NCBI GenBank assembly: GCA_903813345.2
Contig: CAIIXF020000011.1
Span: 23,045,754-23,109,753 of the forward strand
DNA from: Owenia fusiformis
Lineage: Eukaryota; Annelida; Polychaeta; Sabellida; Oweniidae
DNA: 64,000 nucleotides
Direction: 5' to 3'
Shown: positions 1-12,800 of the stretch, in pieces
Numbering within the stretch: position 1 is the stretch's first letter
Layout: each line of letters opens with the position of its first letter
Program-made: the position numbers and the translations under genes
Notes under the pieces: generated by a model
Databases searched by the model: none
Told to the model about the DNA's origin: nothing
Seen by the model: only the letters and a program-made list of their open reading frames with translations

Positions 1-628
1 TCCCATTATTAAACCAGTTCAGATCGCACAAAAATCTCAGATGTCTTATCAGCCATCTGAAATCACCAATGGTGTCATTAAACTTGGGAAGGTATCAATT
101 TTTGATGATAAAGATCATGAATTAGGATCTGTACACAGAAAACCTAGAAGACCTCCCAGCACATACATGGGCACTGTCGACATAGGTGTAAAAACACCCA
201 AAAAGGCCTTTGCTCCTAAAAGGCCTCCTCGTATTATTGACACTGTGCAATCACCTTCAATACATTCATCAAAAGACCGATCCAGGAACAGCTTTAGAGA
301 ATCAAGCAACAAAACAACCAACAGACTAGCGCAAAAAGTAAAATCAGATGCCAGACTCTATCCAGAAATTCATAACTATTCAGATGACAAGAAATATGAC
401 ATATCCCCTTTCAAGGACATTTCCACTCATTCACAATTTGACACTTCTTCACTGAAAGACACTTCTAGTGAGGCAGATAATAAGACTCTGCCACGTGGCC
501 ATGTGAAACCCACTGCGCCACCTATATGTGAAGATGTTACACCAAGTACTAGGCCCCAAGTGCCACCAAGGACTTACCAACTATATGACAATACATACAA
601 CCAGGAGTACTGTGGTAACCTTATTTAA
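1..628 (+). CDS. 3'-terminal coding exon of an unrecognised gene (partial)
   Basis: The frame beginning at base 2 is open from the window edge to a TAA ending at 628, about 208 codons. The 5' part of the gene lies outside the window; the ATG at 41 need not be the real start. The product is hydrophilic, basic in its first half and rich in Ser, Thr and Pro, with several KPRRPP/KRPPR/VPPRTY-like proline-basic stretches and tyrosines near the C-terminus (YQLYD, YNQEY). This looks like a disordered tail with SH3-ligand and phosphotyrosine-type motifs. I see no transmembrane segment or known fold and do not recognise the family. A polyadenylation hexamer follows 31 nt after the stop, which supports a true last exon. 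It is convergent with the ITSN gene, or nested in an ITSN intron if ITSN continues to the left. Confidence 0.6.
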   Translation, partial: PIIKPVQIAQKSQMSYQPSEITNGVIKLGKVSIFDDKDHELGSVHRKPRRPPSTYMGTVDIGVKTPKKAFAPKRPPRIIDTVQSPSIHSSKDRSRNSFRESSNKTTNRLAQKVKSDARLYPEIHNYSDDKKYDISPFKDISTHSQFDTSSLKDTSSEADNKTLPRGHVKPTAPPICEDVTPSTRPQVPPRTYQLYDNTYNQEYCGNLI

Positions 629-658
629 AGATATATTAAGCTAACTGAACTTGAAATT

Positions 659-664
659 AATAAA
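659..664 (+). terminator. Polyadenylation signal AATAAA of the leftmost gene
   Basis: AATAAA lies 31 nt downstream of the TAA that ends the 1-628 exon, a typical short 3'UTR arrangement. Inferred from the hexamer and spacing only. Confidence 0.45.
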
Positions 665-1439
665 TATGGCTGTTTGCTATACAAATAGAGATCAAGAAAA
701 TGTAATGTAAAGTGGCTCAAAAGTGAAGAAACTAGAGACCTTAAGATTGCACCAAATAGTAACCTGTACCTGTACATGTACGTGAAACATGATGCGCGCG
801 CAACAAATCATGTAACTTTATGCTCCATTCGACACGTCTGACTTGTTTTATAATCCCGTTGACGTGTAAATTCAATAGCGCCGGGCGTTTTTGTCGTCTT
901 GTTGTGAACCTGTACGCGAATGATTGTGAGTGAAATCAGTATTACATAACTATGTACTATTTATTTCACGGTCTCATTCATTTTACACGAGCGGCAAGAC
1001 GTGAATTTGGCACTTTACAGGTTGGTTGGAACGTGAGTTATGAACCATTGATAAATGACTAAAAAAGCAATGTGCTGTTTATTTATGTTATTAATTTAAA
1101 AGTAACATATCTGTCGAATAGCTGTGTATGTGCTATGGTTCAATAAATAACGAATCCAATGGGTAAAGTTGCAGATAATTTCAATTCGTATTGCCATTAT
1201 TGTATCACTTATGTGAAACCCATACTGTTCCGGCAGACTAGACTATTTCGCTTTCTCCTTTACATGCCAGACTGTTTTGTTCTGTTGATCAGTTGTTTGA
1301 TGTAAAGTATACGAAAATTAAAAAAAATCGAAAACATCAAATATCACTTTTGAAACCATGGAATATCACTTTTAATATAAAAAGTGATACTCGATGGTTT
1401 CAAGATTTCTAATATGAAAAAGTGAGATTTGATGGTTTC

Positions 1440-2375
1440 AAAAGTGATATTCGATGGTTGTTTTTTGCTAAAATATGATATCTTGATCCACATATCAAAT
1501 ATATCTTCAGGTGATATTCGATCTATATCCTTGCAACCATGGGATAAATGAGGGTTATGGGAGGTTCTGTATTTGGGATATATCCTATCTTGCTAAGGGG
1601 AATATAGATATCTTACCGAGGGCCCGGACGGTCCGAGGTAAGATATCATATTTCCCGAGGGATATACCCCATATTAAAAACCGAGCATCGCATAACTGAT
1701 TTATCTCATGACAAGTAAGATTTCACTAGTGCGGTTTTTAAGACACCAATAGTGCAGATTTGATTTTTAAAGTGTTCTCATTCTCATTATTTTCGAAAAA
1801 ACATCAACATTTTGGTCAAAAGAAATGCTACCGTCTGCTGCATCCATTTTGACAGTTTCGCTTTTGCAAGATATAACATATAAAGAATTGACTGTTTCTA
1901 CACTGAACAAAAACGTTTTCTCCGGAACATTGGAGCGAGAGATATACAGCGGGGGATATATATGTATGTACGGACAATCCTATGGTTTTGGAAAAATATA
2001 ATTTATATCCACTCATGGATATCAATATCTTTTCTCATTCACTGCACTTACTTGTGAAGATATCATATATCCACTCATGGACATTAATGCGTAATGATTT
2101 CCCTGGGATAAACGGACAATCCAATGGTTTTAAAAAAATATCATTTATATCCATTCATTGATAACAATATCGTCACTCATCAACTGCGCTCATGAAGATA
2201 TCATATATCCACTCATGGATATAAATGATATTTTTACAAAACCATAAGATATTCCTATATTATCCCATGGTTGCAAGGATAAAGATCGAATATCACGTGA
2301 AGATATATATTTGATATGTGGATTAAGATATCATATTTTAGCAAAAAATGTCCCAAACCATCGAATATCACTTTT
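1440..2375. mobile_element. MITE-like element with long terminal inverted repeats
   Basis: About 110 bp at 1440-1550 reappear as the reverse complement at 2260-2375 with few changes (shared blocks include AAAGTGATATTCGATGG and CTTGCAACCATGGGATA). Extra short copies of the AAAGTGATA..CGATGG end motif lie at 1345-1440. The interior has further ATATCAT/CCACTCATGGATA inverted motifs and no coding potential. Confidence 0.6.
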
Positions 2376-2596
2376 TAATCAAAATTCTTTTTTTTGTTCA
2401 AATTTTTTGTCGCATTTTTTTCTTTTAATTTCTTTCAAATTACTGTTTGAATTCATTTTAAAAAAATTCAAATAAAACCAAAAAAATTTTTCAAATATAA
2501 CAAAAAAATCCAAATTTTGCAAATTTGTTTGAGCCCAAAACTTAGGATTTAGAAAGATAATAATTCATGAACGAAAAAAAGTAGGCCGAACTACTG

Positions 2597-2765
2597 TAGA
2601 CAGACAGGTGGGCGGTCTGATCATGACAGACCGGCAGGTTGGCAGACCGACAGGCTGGCAGACAGAACGACAGACTTGGAGTCTGACAGATCGGAATGCA
2701 GGCAGGCTGGCAGACCGGCAATTTTACAGGCCGACATGTTGGCAGACCGGCAGGCTGACATGTGT
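2597..2765. repeat. GC-rich minisatellite of CAGACCGGCAGGCTGG-type units
   Basis: Degenerate tandem units of roughly 12-24 bp based on GGCAGACCG and GACAGGCTGGCAGAC. They stand out in GC content from the AT-rich surroundings. The short frame here is only the repeat. Confidence 0.55.
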
Positions 2766-3336
2766 GTAGGCCGATTTAAAATATCATACTTTCATCACCA
2801 GATACCCACTAATTCCTTGTTTCGTACACGTACACGTCGACGAGTGACTAAGGACTTGTTTTAGGCGCACAAAAGGAACATTTAAAAAAACCTGTACGTG
2901 TACGTGTAATTACAGGTACACGTACAGGTCATCCGTATATCTTAAGGTCTCTAATAAATCTAAGCTACCCGCTCCCGCTGAGAAAAGGGTAAGCTAGCTA
3001 ACCACTGCACTACTAGATTTATTTCTTCTCCCCTTGAGTGTTCATTGAAGTCTGTATTAATTAAGTGTTATTGCTTAATGATTTGTGCATTTGCTTTTAC
3101 CTATGTAGAACCTGCAGTTTATTCCTTTGTTGAACTATCCATTTTAGACAGGCCCGTAGCCAGGGGGGGGGGGGGGGGGGTTCGATGGACCCCCCTGGCC
3201 AAAAAATCGTTCAACATCATGGAGAAAAAGATGGCACTACATTTGAGGATATTTAACTTACTATTAATTCCAAGCAATCTGTACATTTCATTGGAATTGC
3301 ACAGATTAGTCAGTGCTGCATAATTTGTCAACAATA

Positions 3337-3466
3337 TACAGAGTGGGCAATAAAAATGGCACACTTTGTATCATTCTTAGAAGTATTCATGACATTTGGT
3401 TCATATCAGGACTTTTATAAATAGATTATAATGTGAGTGTCACATTTTTTGTCCACCTTGTACAAA
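3337..3466. mobile_element. Small MITE next to an ITSN splice donor
   Basis: The left end TACAGAGTGGGCAATAAAAA and a right end whose reverse complement reads TACAAGGTGGACAAAAAATG form imperfect inverted repeats about 130 bp apart. Its edge is only about 22 nt into the intron after the DH exon that ends at 3489. The TACA-type ends recall mariner MITEs. Confidence 0.4.
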
Positions 3467-3488
3467 TTTTGCAGGAAATGAAACTTAC

Positions 3489-6400
3489 TTTTACAACCTC
3501 CTTGAAATGTGAGTCATTCTCTGTCTTGTTCTGAATAAGTGATGCAGCATTTAACTGGCAGCCACAGAACCTGATGTAGGGAGTCATGTGGGGCAACTGG
3601 AAGAGGAACAAATACAGTGAGACATGGTTAAGCAAGTTCTAGCTACTAAATGAACTTAAAACAAGAACACAAATGTGTACAAAATGTCCCCACCAATGGG
3701 TGATCCCATCAAATGGTTATCCTGAAAATGAGTAGACAAGACTTTACCAACATAATTTTAATTGATCCGTCACACAGTTAACTAGAAAACATGTAAACAA
3801 GACTTTACAGACAAGATTTTAGGATGGAAAATCCAAAATGGCTTCCTTGACATTTACCCAGAATGTCAAAAAACTAATCTGTTCCTAGATTTTCATACTA
3901 AGAATCATCCCTGAAAATATGACATTGATCTACCAAATGGTTCACCTGAAAACGCGTGGACAAGACTTTACAGACAAGATTTTAGGACAGAAAATCCAAA
4001 ATAGCTGCCATGACATTTACACAGAATGCCAAAAAACTAATCAGATGTAGATTTTCACACTAAAAATCATCCCTGAAAATATGACATTGATCTACCAAAT
4101 GGTTCACCTGAAAACGCGTAGACAAGACTTTACAGACAAGATTTAGGACAGAAAATCCAAAATGGCTGCCATGACATTTACACAGAATGCCAAAAAACTG
4201 ATCAGATGTAGATTTTCACACTAAGAATCATCCCTGAAAATTTGAAATTGATCTACCAAACGGTTCACCTAAAAACGCGTAAACAAGACTTTACAGGCAA
4301 GATTTTAAGACGGAAAATCCAAAATGGCTGCCTTGACATTTATCCAGAATGCCAAAAAACTATTCAGATCTAGATTTTCATACTAAGAATCATCCCTAAA
4401 AGTTGATCTACAGAACGGTTCACCTGGAAATGCATAGACAAGACTTTACAGACAAGATTTTAGGACAGAAAATCCAAAATTGCTGCCTTGACATTTGCCC
4501 AGAATGCCAAAAAACTAATCAGTTCTACATTTTCATACTAAGAATCATCTCTGAAAATTTGAAATTGATCTACCAAACGGTTCACCTGAAAACGCGTAGA
4601 CAAGACTTTACAGACAAGATTTTAGGACGGAAAATCCAAAATGGCTGCCTTGACATTTACCCAGAATGCCAAAAAACAAATCAGATCTAGATTTTTATAC
4701 TAAGAATCATCCCTGAAAATTTGAAATTGATCCACCAAACGGTTCACCTGAAAACATGTAGACAAGACTTCACAGACAAGATTTTAGGACGGAAAAATCC
4801 AAAATGGCCGACAATAAAAAAGTGATTATGTGTTTTTGCTGATTTCTTCTTACAAAATTATCACATATTACTACTGTTAACAATAACATAGGCTTTTACA
4901 ACAAAGTAGATCTGAAATTATTTATAAAGCTACTAATAGTTAAAGTATGAAAACTCAAAAACACCATTCAATATGATACAAAGTATTATCGTGCGCTAAC
5001 TTTTCTTAAGACATTCAAAATGGCTGACATGACTGAGCTAACAGGTCCAAAACCTAATCAGATCTAGAATGAAGTGGGCTGAACAAGATGTTAAAGTTTT
5101 AAAAGCAACTGTGAAGCCGTTTTTCTTAAAGTTTGCAGACAAGGATTTTAGCATTTGACTTCAAAATGGCCGACAGGAAGTAGGTATCGAGTTAAAATTT
5201 TTTCATCCACATCTGTATGCACTCATAAGTTATCCCTGAAAATTTGAAGGTGATATCTGTAGCAGTTTTGGAGAAAACTCCCGGACGTACGGACAGACGG
5301 ACGGACAGACGGACGCGCCTAGGCCGACAATATGGCCCCACACTATGTGGTGGGGACATAAAAAGTTGTGAGGATCAAAATATTTTCGGGGTGGTTTTAT
5401 TTCTTGAAAAATGTATCGATTGGAAAGCTTTCATATGTTTACAGTTAAGTTGAAAAGATGAATGTATATACATGTACCATTAATTTCATGGCATTCAGAG
5501 AGAGTCCTTGAAAGACTTAATCACTCTTCTGACAATGATAAACTATGGGTCTCAACAATATAACCTCCCCCTCAGCCATCCCTCCATCAATTTCAAGAAC
5601 CAATATATTTTAGCCCAGATAGGCTTTCTATCTCATGTTGGAGTTTATTGTATAAATAATATGAAGTCTTACCATTTCACAGAGGATATCTCCTATTATG
5701 TGAATAGGCTGCCCCTCTCCTGTCATCTTCCTACGGACCCTCAGTGCTCTGAAATATTACATATATTCATGAATATACACACTGATAGTACTGTACAAAA
5801 GAGGGTTATTATGCATTGCAATTAAATCAATCTGTTTGGAGGACTGAAATTAAATCATCATACAGGGTGACCCCAAAAAATGCAACCCTCCATTTCTTCA
5901 ATATTTTTCTTAAATGGAGGTTAATTACTCTGAAATTTGGCACACAAGGACTTCATTCAATGTGGGATCCTCTGGCAAAGTTTCAATAATCATAGTCTTA
6001 TATTGATAGAGCTATGGTAGTTCCAAAATATGCTCCATCTATAAATAAATCTATTATTGCACTATACTGCCAGTTCATTCTTTTGTAAGAAACACATAGT
6101 TTATTTAGATTTCTCTCTTATGGTTCATTTGATTTTAGAGGTTTGGGTTCATTTCTTTTTTAAAAGTAATCCTTCATGCTAAATCCTCATTTATACTTAC
6201 TTTAGAAGTTTAGTGTTACAATAGATCAATTCCTTCCAGTTGACAAATATTGAGGCTAGCTCCTGTTCTGTTAGTGCCTGTTCCTTATCCATTGGTTTGT
6301 AGAAAACCTAGCAAATAGAAACATAAACAGTTGACAAATATTGAGGCTAGTTCCTGTTCTGTTAGTGCCTGTTCCTTATCCATTGGTTTGTAGAAAACCT

Positions 6401-6826
6401 TGCAAATAGGAACATAAACAGTTGACAAATATTGAGGCTTACTCTTGTCATTTGTCACTCTTCCAATAAAACTCCCCATTATTCCTCAATATGATACAGT
6501 TAAACCTGTACACTGACGCACCTATCTAATGGGGACAATGCTCAAATGCCACCATTTTTTAATCTGCTTCTGGACTTAAAATATGAACACACACCAATCA
6601 AAACACTTTTGGCTGATTCCAGTGAAATTTAGATTAGGTTTTACTGTAACTTGTATTGCAACAAAGACACATTGTTTAATTATCGAGAAAGTAATATATC
6701 TTACATCAAGCACAATGGACATATCTTTCATGTAGGATTCCTCTGTATCCATAAGTTCCTGAATGTGACTCTGCCTCTTGCGTTCAGTGGATGATGTGCT
6801 GGCGATGACACTAGCGTCATTAGTCC
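3489..6826 (-). CDS. ITSN: ITSN exons for the first half of the DH (RhoGEF) domain
   Basis: Exons 6705-6826, 6201-6307, 5673-5748 and 3489-3596, residues about 1493-1630. Key stretches: [20 protein letters not shown] (start of DH helix 1), [60 protein letters not shown]. These match the Cdc42-specific intersectin DH. The domain stops after HFKEVVK, before the LKPMQRxTRYPLL region that I could not find in 1-3488. The 6201-6307 exon is preceded by a partial tandem duplicate of itself. Confidence 0.93.
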
Positions 6827-9800
6827 CTGCAATATCAAGATCTTAACATCTTTATTGGGTATATTCGTGAACCACTTTACCTGCCTTGCTGTAGACTAGG
6901 TGAAATATGTCTATATGGTTTCAGGTCCTTTTTGTTGTAATTGTTACATGATTACTAGAAATAGTGAAAATCTCGATTTTGTTGGAATTAACTTACACTT
7001 AAGAGAAAGTGAAGGCTACCCCCCCCTTATGCAATAAATTCTATTTTCATATTAAATGGACATTTTGATCTGTTCTGTATTATATGTTAAGTATAAGAAG
7101 CATAGATCCTTTTATCTGCTCATGAACATTTAGCGAAAGTAGAACAGAGCGAGGGTCATATGCAAAACATAGGCCCAGGTTAAGTACTGTAGTAATCCAT
7201 ACATATGATTCGAATTATATGTATGGATTACTACAGTACTTAACCTGGGCCTATGGTGCAAAATAACACTGTTGTTATTGAATAAATTACAAGACTGGTC
7301 TACACTTACCATATTTTTCCTTTATATAAAATAGAACAGTTTCTGAGACATATTTCTTTATCTTTGAGAAGTAACTAAGACTTTGTATTTATGGTGGTTC
7401 AGTTTCTCAAATTGTTGGGACAAATCTTACTTTTATAACTGATAATTGATTCCTGTTTTTTTAAATTTCCAGGCATAGAATGTGTGTTGAACTTCAATTC
7501 AACTGGTAATTCAATAACAAAATGTATCTTTCTATTAATATTTGAAAGTGGAATTTGTTGAGTCTTCTTTTCACTCCTACTGCCCCCACTCAAAATTCAA
7601 AAATAATTCTAGTACCAAAACCAATACTTCCTTGCTATCATTCGGATATATTTGAACATCCAAGACTGACTTAAAAGGTTATAACATTTTTGAAGGAATT
7701 TTAAAGGATACACCAATACAGATGAGTAACTCAGACATGAAGTCATTCCGATATATCTCACTTGAGATGGATAATTTAAGGATAGAAGTAGCAATGTTTA
7801 TTATATCATGAACTAGAATGGATGTATGACATTTATGATTCTTTTATCTTTTTACTTCTTGCCTAATGTGTCGGATATCTTTTTCATTGTAGAATTAGTA
7901 GAATCATGATAGAAGTACCATATATTCTCTTTAATGAGCACAGATTCAATGAGCGCATATGGAAATTTTTGATGAATATGGTCTCATGCAGTTTCAATTA
8001 CTTACATAACAATATATGGATTGATGATTCTATTTAATGAAGAGAAAGAAGTACAGGAGCTGTTAGAGTATGTAAACCTTTATTATCAGCTAAAAAGATT
8101 ATTGGCAATATTTTATTACATTTTTTGTATGTGCGCTTTTTAGAATCTCTCAATATCTTGCCATTTCAAATTTCAATTTGGGAAGCGCACTGTGCACTCA
8201 TTAGATAGAATGCGGTACATTTAATTGCAACTGCATAAGAGGGTTTCACATAAGTTGCCTTGAGGTATAAAACGGAAGATTTGTATTGTATATTTTATGC
8301 ATTTATTCCTATACATTAACTGATTAATAAGTAGATTTGTACTACTTTTCAATCCTAGCGTAATATCAAAACTTCCACTTACAGATGGAAGCACTACAGG
8401 ACATTATTGCGGTCATTGGCTACAAATGTCACCCTGGTACTACATAGAAATACAAAAGCATGAAAAACTGGAAAGAAATGATCGAGATGTTAAAAAATAA
8501 ATACAACATGCTTCTTCTGAGCTTGAAAAGTGCCAAACTACCATAGTTGCCATGTTTAGTGCCCACCCTCTAATAAGCACACACCCCGGCCCACTTCACA
8601 GAGTTAAAGAAATAAGCCATACCCTATTTCAAGTAGTTTTCCCATGATATTTAAAAACGAAGGAAAATCAGAAAATTCTTTGATGACATATGATTTATAA
8701 TATTGAAAGGATAAGAGAAGATGGAATATCCCATTCATAGATGAACCTATTACTCTACAGATTCATTTATGAATTCTGGGATATACCCCATCTTGGAGGA
8801 GAGAGAACCATGAGTGACCAGAGTGACATTATATACAGTGGTTACTAATGGCAACAACATGCTTCAACAAACAATTGGTGTATCATGGTGATACAAATAA
8901 TTTTTTGTAGCTATTTTAACATTTTGATTTTCCACACTGATAACGATAATATTGAACAACTCTATCAGTTTATTCCTCTCTTAAAATTCAGATAATACAC
9001 AATAGACTATATATCCTACATTGTTGTAAATTTTTAATGTAGGAATTAGCCATGTGGTATATCAGTCAGGATACCAGAACTGATTGATGCATACACCAGT
9101 TTAATTGCTACCAGAATGTGTATGGCAACCAGAATATACAAAAGTAGAAGGCATTCTTGCTGATTTGTCACATTTCTATTTTGCTGGTTCACACATCTGT
9201 TATTTCCAAATGAAACTGGTATATGTTTAAATCAGTTCTGGGACCCTTATACGTGAATCATTCAAGCATGTCAGCTTTAAAACATAATAATAACATTATA
9301 TCTATATACTATTTCAAGCATGCATAAATAATATGTGATCACAGATGCGTATAATGTGATGAACTAGCACATAATCACAGTATATTGCATCTTTTAGTGA
9401 AGTTCAATTCAAAGCAGTTTTTGTCATTAAATTTACAATGATAAAAAACTCACATTTCATTAGTTATATTCATTCAATTCTTTCTTGAGTCAAGTTATAT
9501 TCAGTTAATTTTTTCTTGAGTCAATTTATATTCAGTTAATTTTTTCTAGAGTCAAGTTATATTCATTCAATCTTTTCTTGAGCCAAGTTTTATTCATTCA
9601 ATTTTTTCTTGAGTCAAGTTATATTGATTAAATTTTTTCTTGAGTCAAGTTTTATTCAGTTAATTTTTCTTGAGTCTTGACTATCATATTTATAGTAAAT
9701 GTAATTTCAATCCATGAACAAAGTATTTTGTTGATATTCTGCTTTCAATTGAGAATGATCCTTTAAATCCTTATGTTATTCACTGACAACACAATAAATA

Positions 9801-12800
9801 GTTTATCATAGCAACCAGGTATTAAGAAGACAACAGTAGGTGGGTCAAAGTAAACAAGTAACAAATAATATGTGACATGGGACATCATCTCCATGACGAT
9901 CCAGCAAGCATGTTTGTTTGAAACACTGAACCGAATGCTCTTTCATAATAAAAACCACATTCCTCACTACATATGAAATCCAATAGAACATGAAATTGTC
10001 GAAAATGGAAATGAGTACAAATACTGTTAAGTAGCAACTATATTTTTTCCAGTATCTCCTATTCTCATGTCCTTTTCGTTCAATTGATATTTCTGAATTT
10101 TAATTCTATCTGATGACAGAAATAGACATTTACTTTACTCATGGGTTAGAGAATTAATTCTACAGCTAGGTAAAATAACTATACGGGTTTATATGTTAGA
10201 CATTGAAAAGCTAAAATATCATCTCCTTTAAGAAACAACAACAGAGTGAAATGTAGAGATGTACAGTATATACTGGTATATCAATCTGCAACCAGATTAC
10301 TGCATGCAGCTTCACTTGGGAGGCTCTTGGAATATTTATCACCTATTACCACGTTTCATTTGACCCACCTCATGCATCTCACGTTTGATAGGATACATCA
10401 TATTTTGAATATTTTCATATTTTTACAATGCTATATGTAAATGTATAGAAATTCAGTGATATGTTTCTCAAATAAAATTAGATTATTAGTCATAACAAAA
10501 GTTTCTCAGTTTCAGAACCAATTCTACATAATACAGTGCAAATCAAAGCTACACATGAAAAATTAACATCAAGAAACTATTCTCAACTCATTGCATTTGA
10601 ATGTTGAAATATAGGAGTGATCTTTAATTGATAAAAAAATTGTTTTATATATGATATAATAAAGCATTAATGAGGTTGGTTTTGATTTGCACTGTATTAA
10701 TGATGAGTATTGTATTAGCAATTTAGCCAACAAAAAATTGCGCTAAAACTATCTGACTGTAACAAACACACCATGCCAACTACATACATGCAAACATTCA
10801 ACACAAGACACTCATGTAACCCATAAAAATCATTTCACATTCACTCCATCCTTCCATACTTAAAAGTCATTCTTTCAGTTGTTCTCAAGTCTCACGAAAA
10901 TTAAAATAATTCACAACTATATATGTTCACTCATATTCCAAACCTTATTAAAAATTTCATTTCATGCCTTGAAGATACATTGCAATTCATTAACATCAAT
11001 TTGTATAAATATTTCATGACATGTTAAACCAATCACCTATATAAATATTACATCTTGTCATGGTTTGTATTCTTTGATTGACTCTGTATTTACTGTATTG
11101 ACTCTGTATTTAAATATGCCTGTTTTTTTATATACATACATATAGAGTGACTACATGAAGCCCGCTCATTGCAATTCAGTGTTTTTCACTCTATTTGGCT
11201 TGTTAAGAACATGGCCACCATGACAACAAAGCAGATTTAAGTGAAAATTGGTTGCTATGGTAATTTGGTTGCTACTGCGTGCATACTGGTTGCTATGTTT
11301 GGCACATGTAACCTCTCGCATTCTTGGTTTCGATCATGATCAATATCAATTCTTACGGTCCCTACATTTTTGATTATTTGATCAATTAACACATTTACTA
11401 GTTGCTATGGTAACAACAAATGTTACTTTGAACTGGTTGCTATGGAAACGGTAACCAACCAGCCCAAATTGCACTAAGATGAACAGTGTCAGTGAACGTG
11501 GTAATAGGATGATAATTCCAAACCACCAAAGTTGCATCCCATGCAGTTAAATGGCTGCAGCTTTAAGTCCATCTATATCCCGATACATCAACTATCTAGG
11601 CGGCGTCCTCGCTGGACTGCTGACTATCCTAAAGCACAGACAGGCAGAACATTAGATAAAAGATCACCATGGTACCGAAGTTTGAAATATGAAACATGGA
11701 GAGGTGGTTGAAGTAACATGTTGCCCAGGTTCTGCAGCGATAACCAATTTTGAGTTGGGTCAATCTGGTTCATTGGTAGTCAACTCCCCAACTGATAGAC
11801 TGTTACTGATCTACTTGACCAAACCCATGACATGCAAAATCTGGACCTGACCTCTCCCCAAACCACCTCGAAAAATATGCAATCTAGAAAGTACTCAATT
11901 ACTTTAAGTAAGTTTTATCAATTCATTAAGCTTCCATTATTAAGGACCTAGTTTTTTATGTAAATATGTTATAAATAAGTATTTACATGTACGGCAAAGC
12001 TCACACTGTCAGCTTACTTGTATGCCTTATAAATAAAGTGCATGCTGTCGGGGAAGGAGGTGCAAGGTATGAATGAAAGACACATGTGTAAGAATGTCCA
12101 CAAAATAACATATTTCATTTTGGGGAAGCTTCGAAAATTCAATATGTTGTTTTCAAAAGAAATCTTAATTTTTATATACCTTACATATATTAAAAAAAAT
12201 CAATAAGGCACATAACGAAATAGACCTATCACTCAAAATAATTGCTTTTATAATTTACAAGGCAATGATTTCCTAAACCAACTCCCTATAAGAAAGTATC
12301 ACAATGAAGAAACAAAACAGAAAGTGAATATTTTGCCCTAAGCCAAGAACTGTGCAATAGGCAGAAAGTTCAATGGTTGAAATGTTTCACAAGCAAAAGA
12401 ATGACCTGGCCTTTCATCAAGTTTAAAAACTTGATGAAAGGCCAGTAAAATACAGTTAGGTATAATATTTTCGATATGGATTTACACCGCACTTAGTGGA
12501 ACACTCCAAATTCTGTTGAAGAACTTCAAGTTAACCCATCTTTGATAATGACAATATACTATTGGCACATATACTCATCTTTACATTCTCGGTCTTCACT
12601 GTGTAAACCTGATGTGAGCCAAGTGAACGGCATTGACATATACTTACAAGAAACAGTTGCGGGTGACGGTGTTCCTATCTGTCGTTCAGAGTACGGCTGC
12701 ACATAATTTGAAGGAAAAACTCCCAGAGTGCCTTTAAGATCTCCCTTCCACCAATCAGGGTCATCTTTATTGATGATTGTGATGATGTCACCTTTTTGGA

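Larger units (their letters stand above)
733..2953. mobile_element. Candidate 2.2-kb TIR element containing a nested MITE
   Basis: TAGAGACCTTAAGAT begins at 733 and its reverse complement ends at 2953. Just inside each end are similar tracts built from CCTGTAC/GTACGTG (about 763-786 and 2891-2930). No transposase frame is visible. The interior holds the 1440-2375 inverted-repeat element and a GC-rich minisatellite at 2597-2765. No clear target duplication was found, so the boundaries are tentative. Confidence 0.4.

Noticed and set aside
3149-3200. CAGGCCCGTAGCCAGGGGG motif resembling a widespread transposon end
   Set aside because: Only one end seen and it runs into an 18-G homopolymer; boundaries cannot be set.
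4403-4690. Open frame of 95 codons in the 162-bp repeats
   Set aside because: Generated by the repeated unit; no homology, start context or splice signals, and it lies in an ITSN intron.
5861-6060. Mariner-like end TACAGGGTGACCCCAAAAAA
   Set aside because: No matching inverse end or transposase fragment found nearby; possibly a solo fragment, not enough to call an element.
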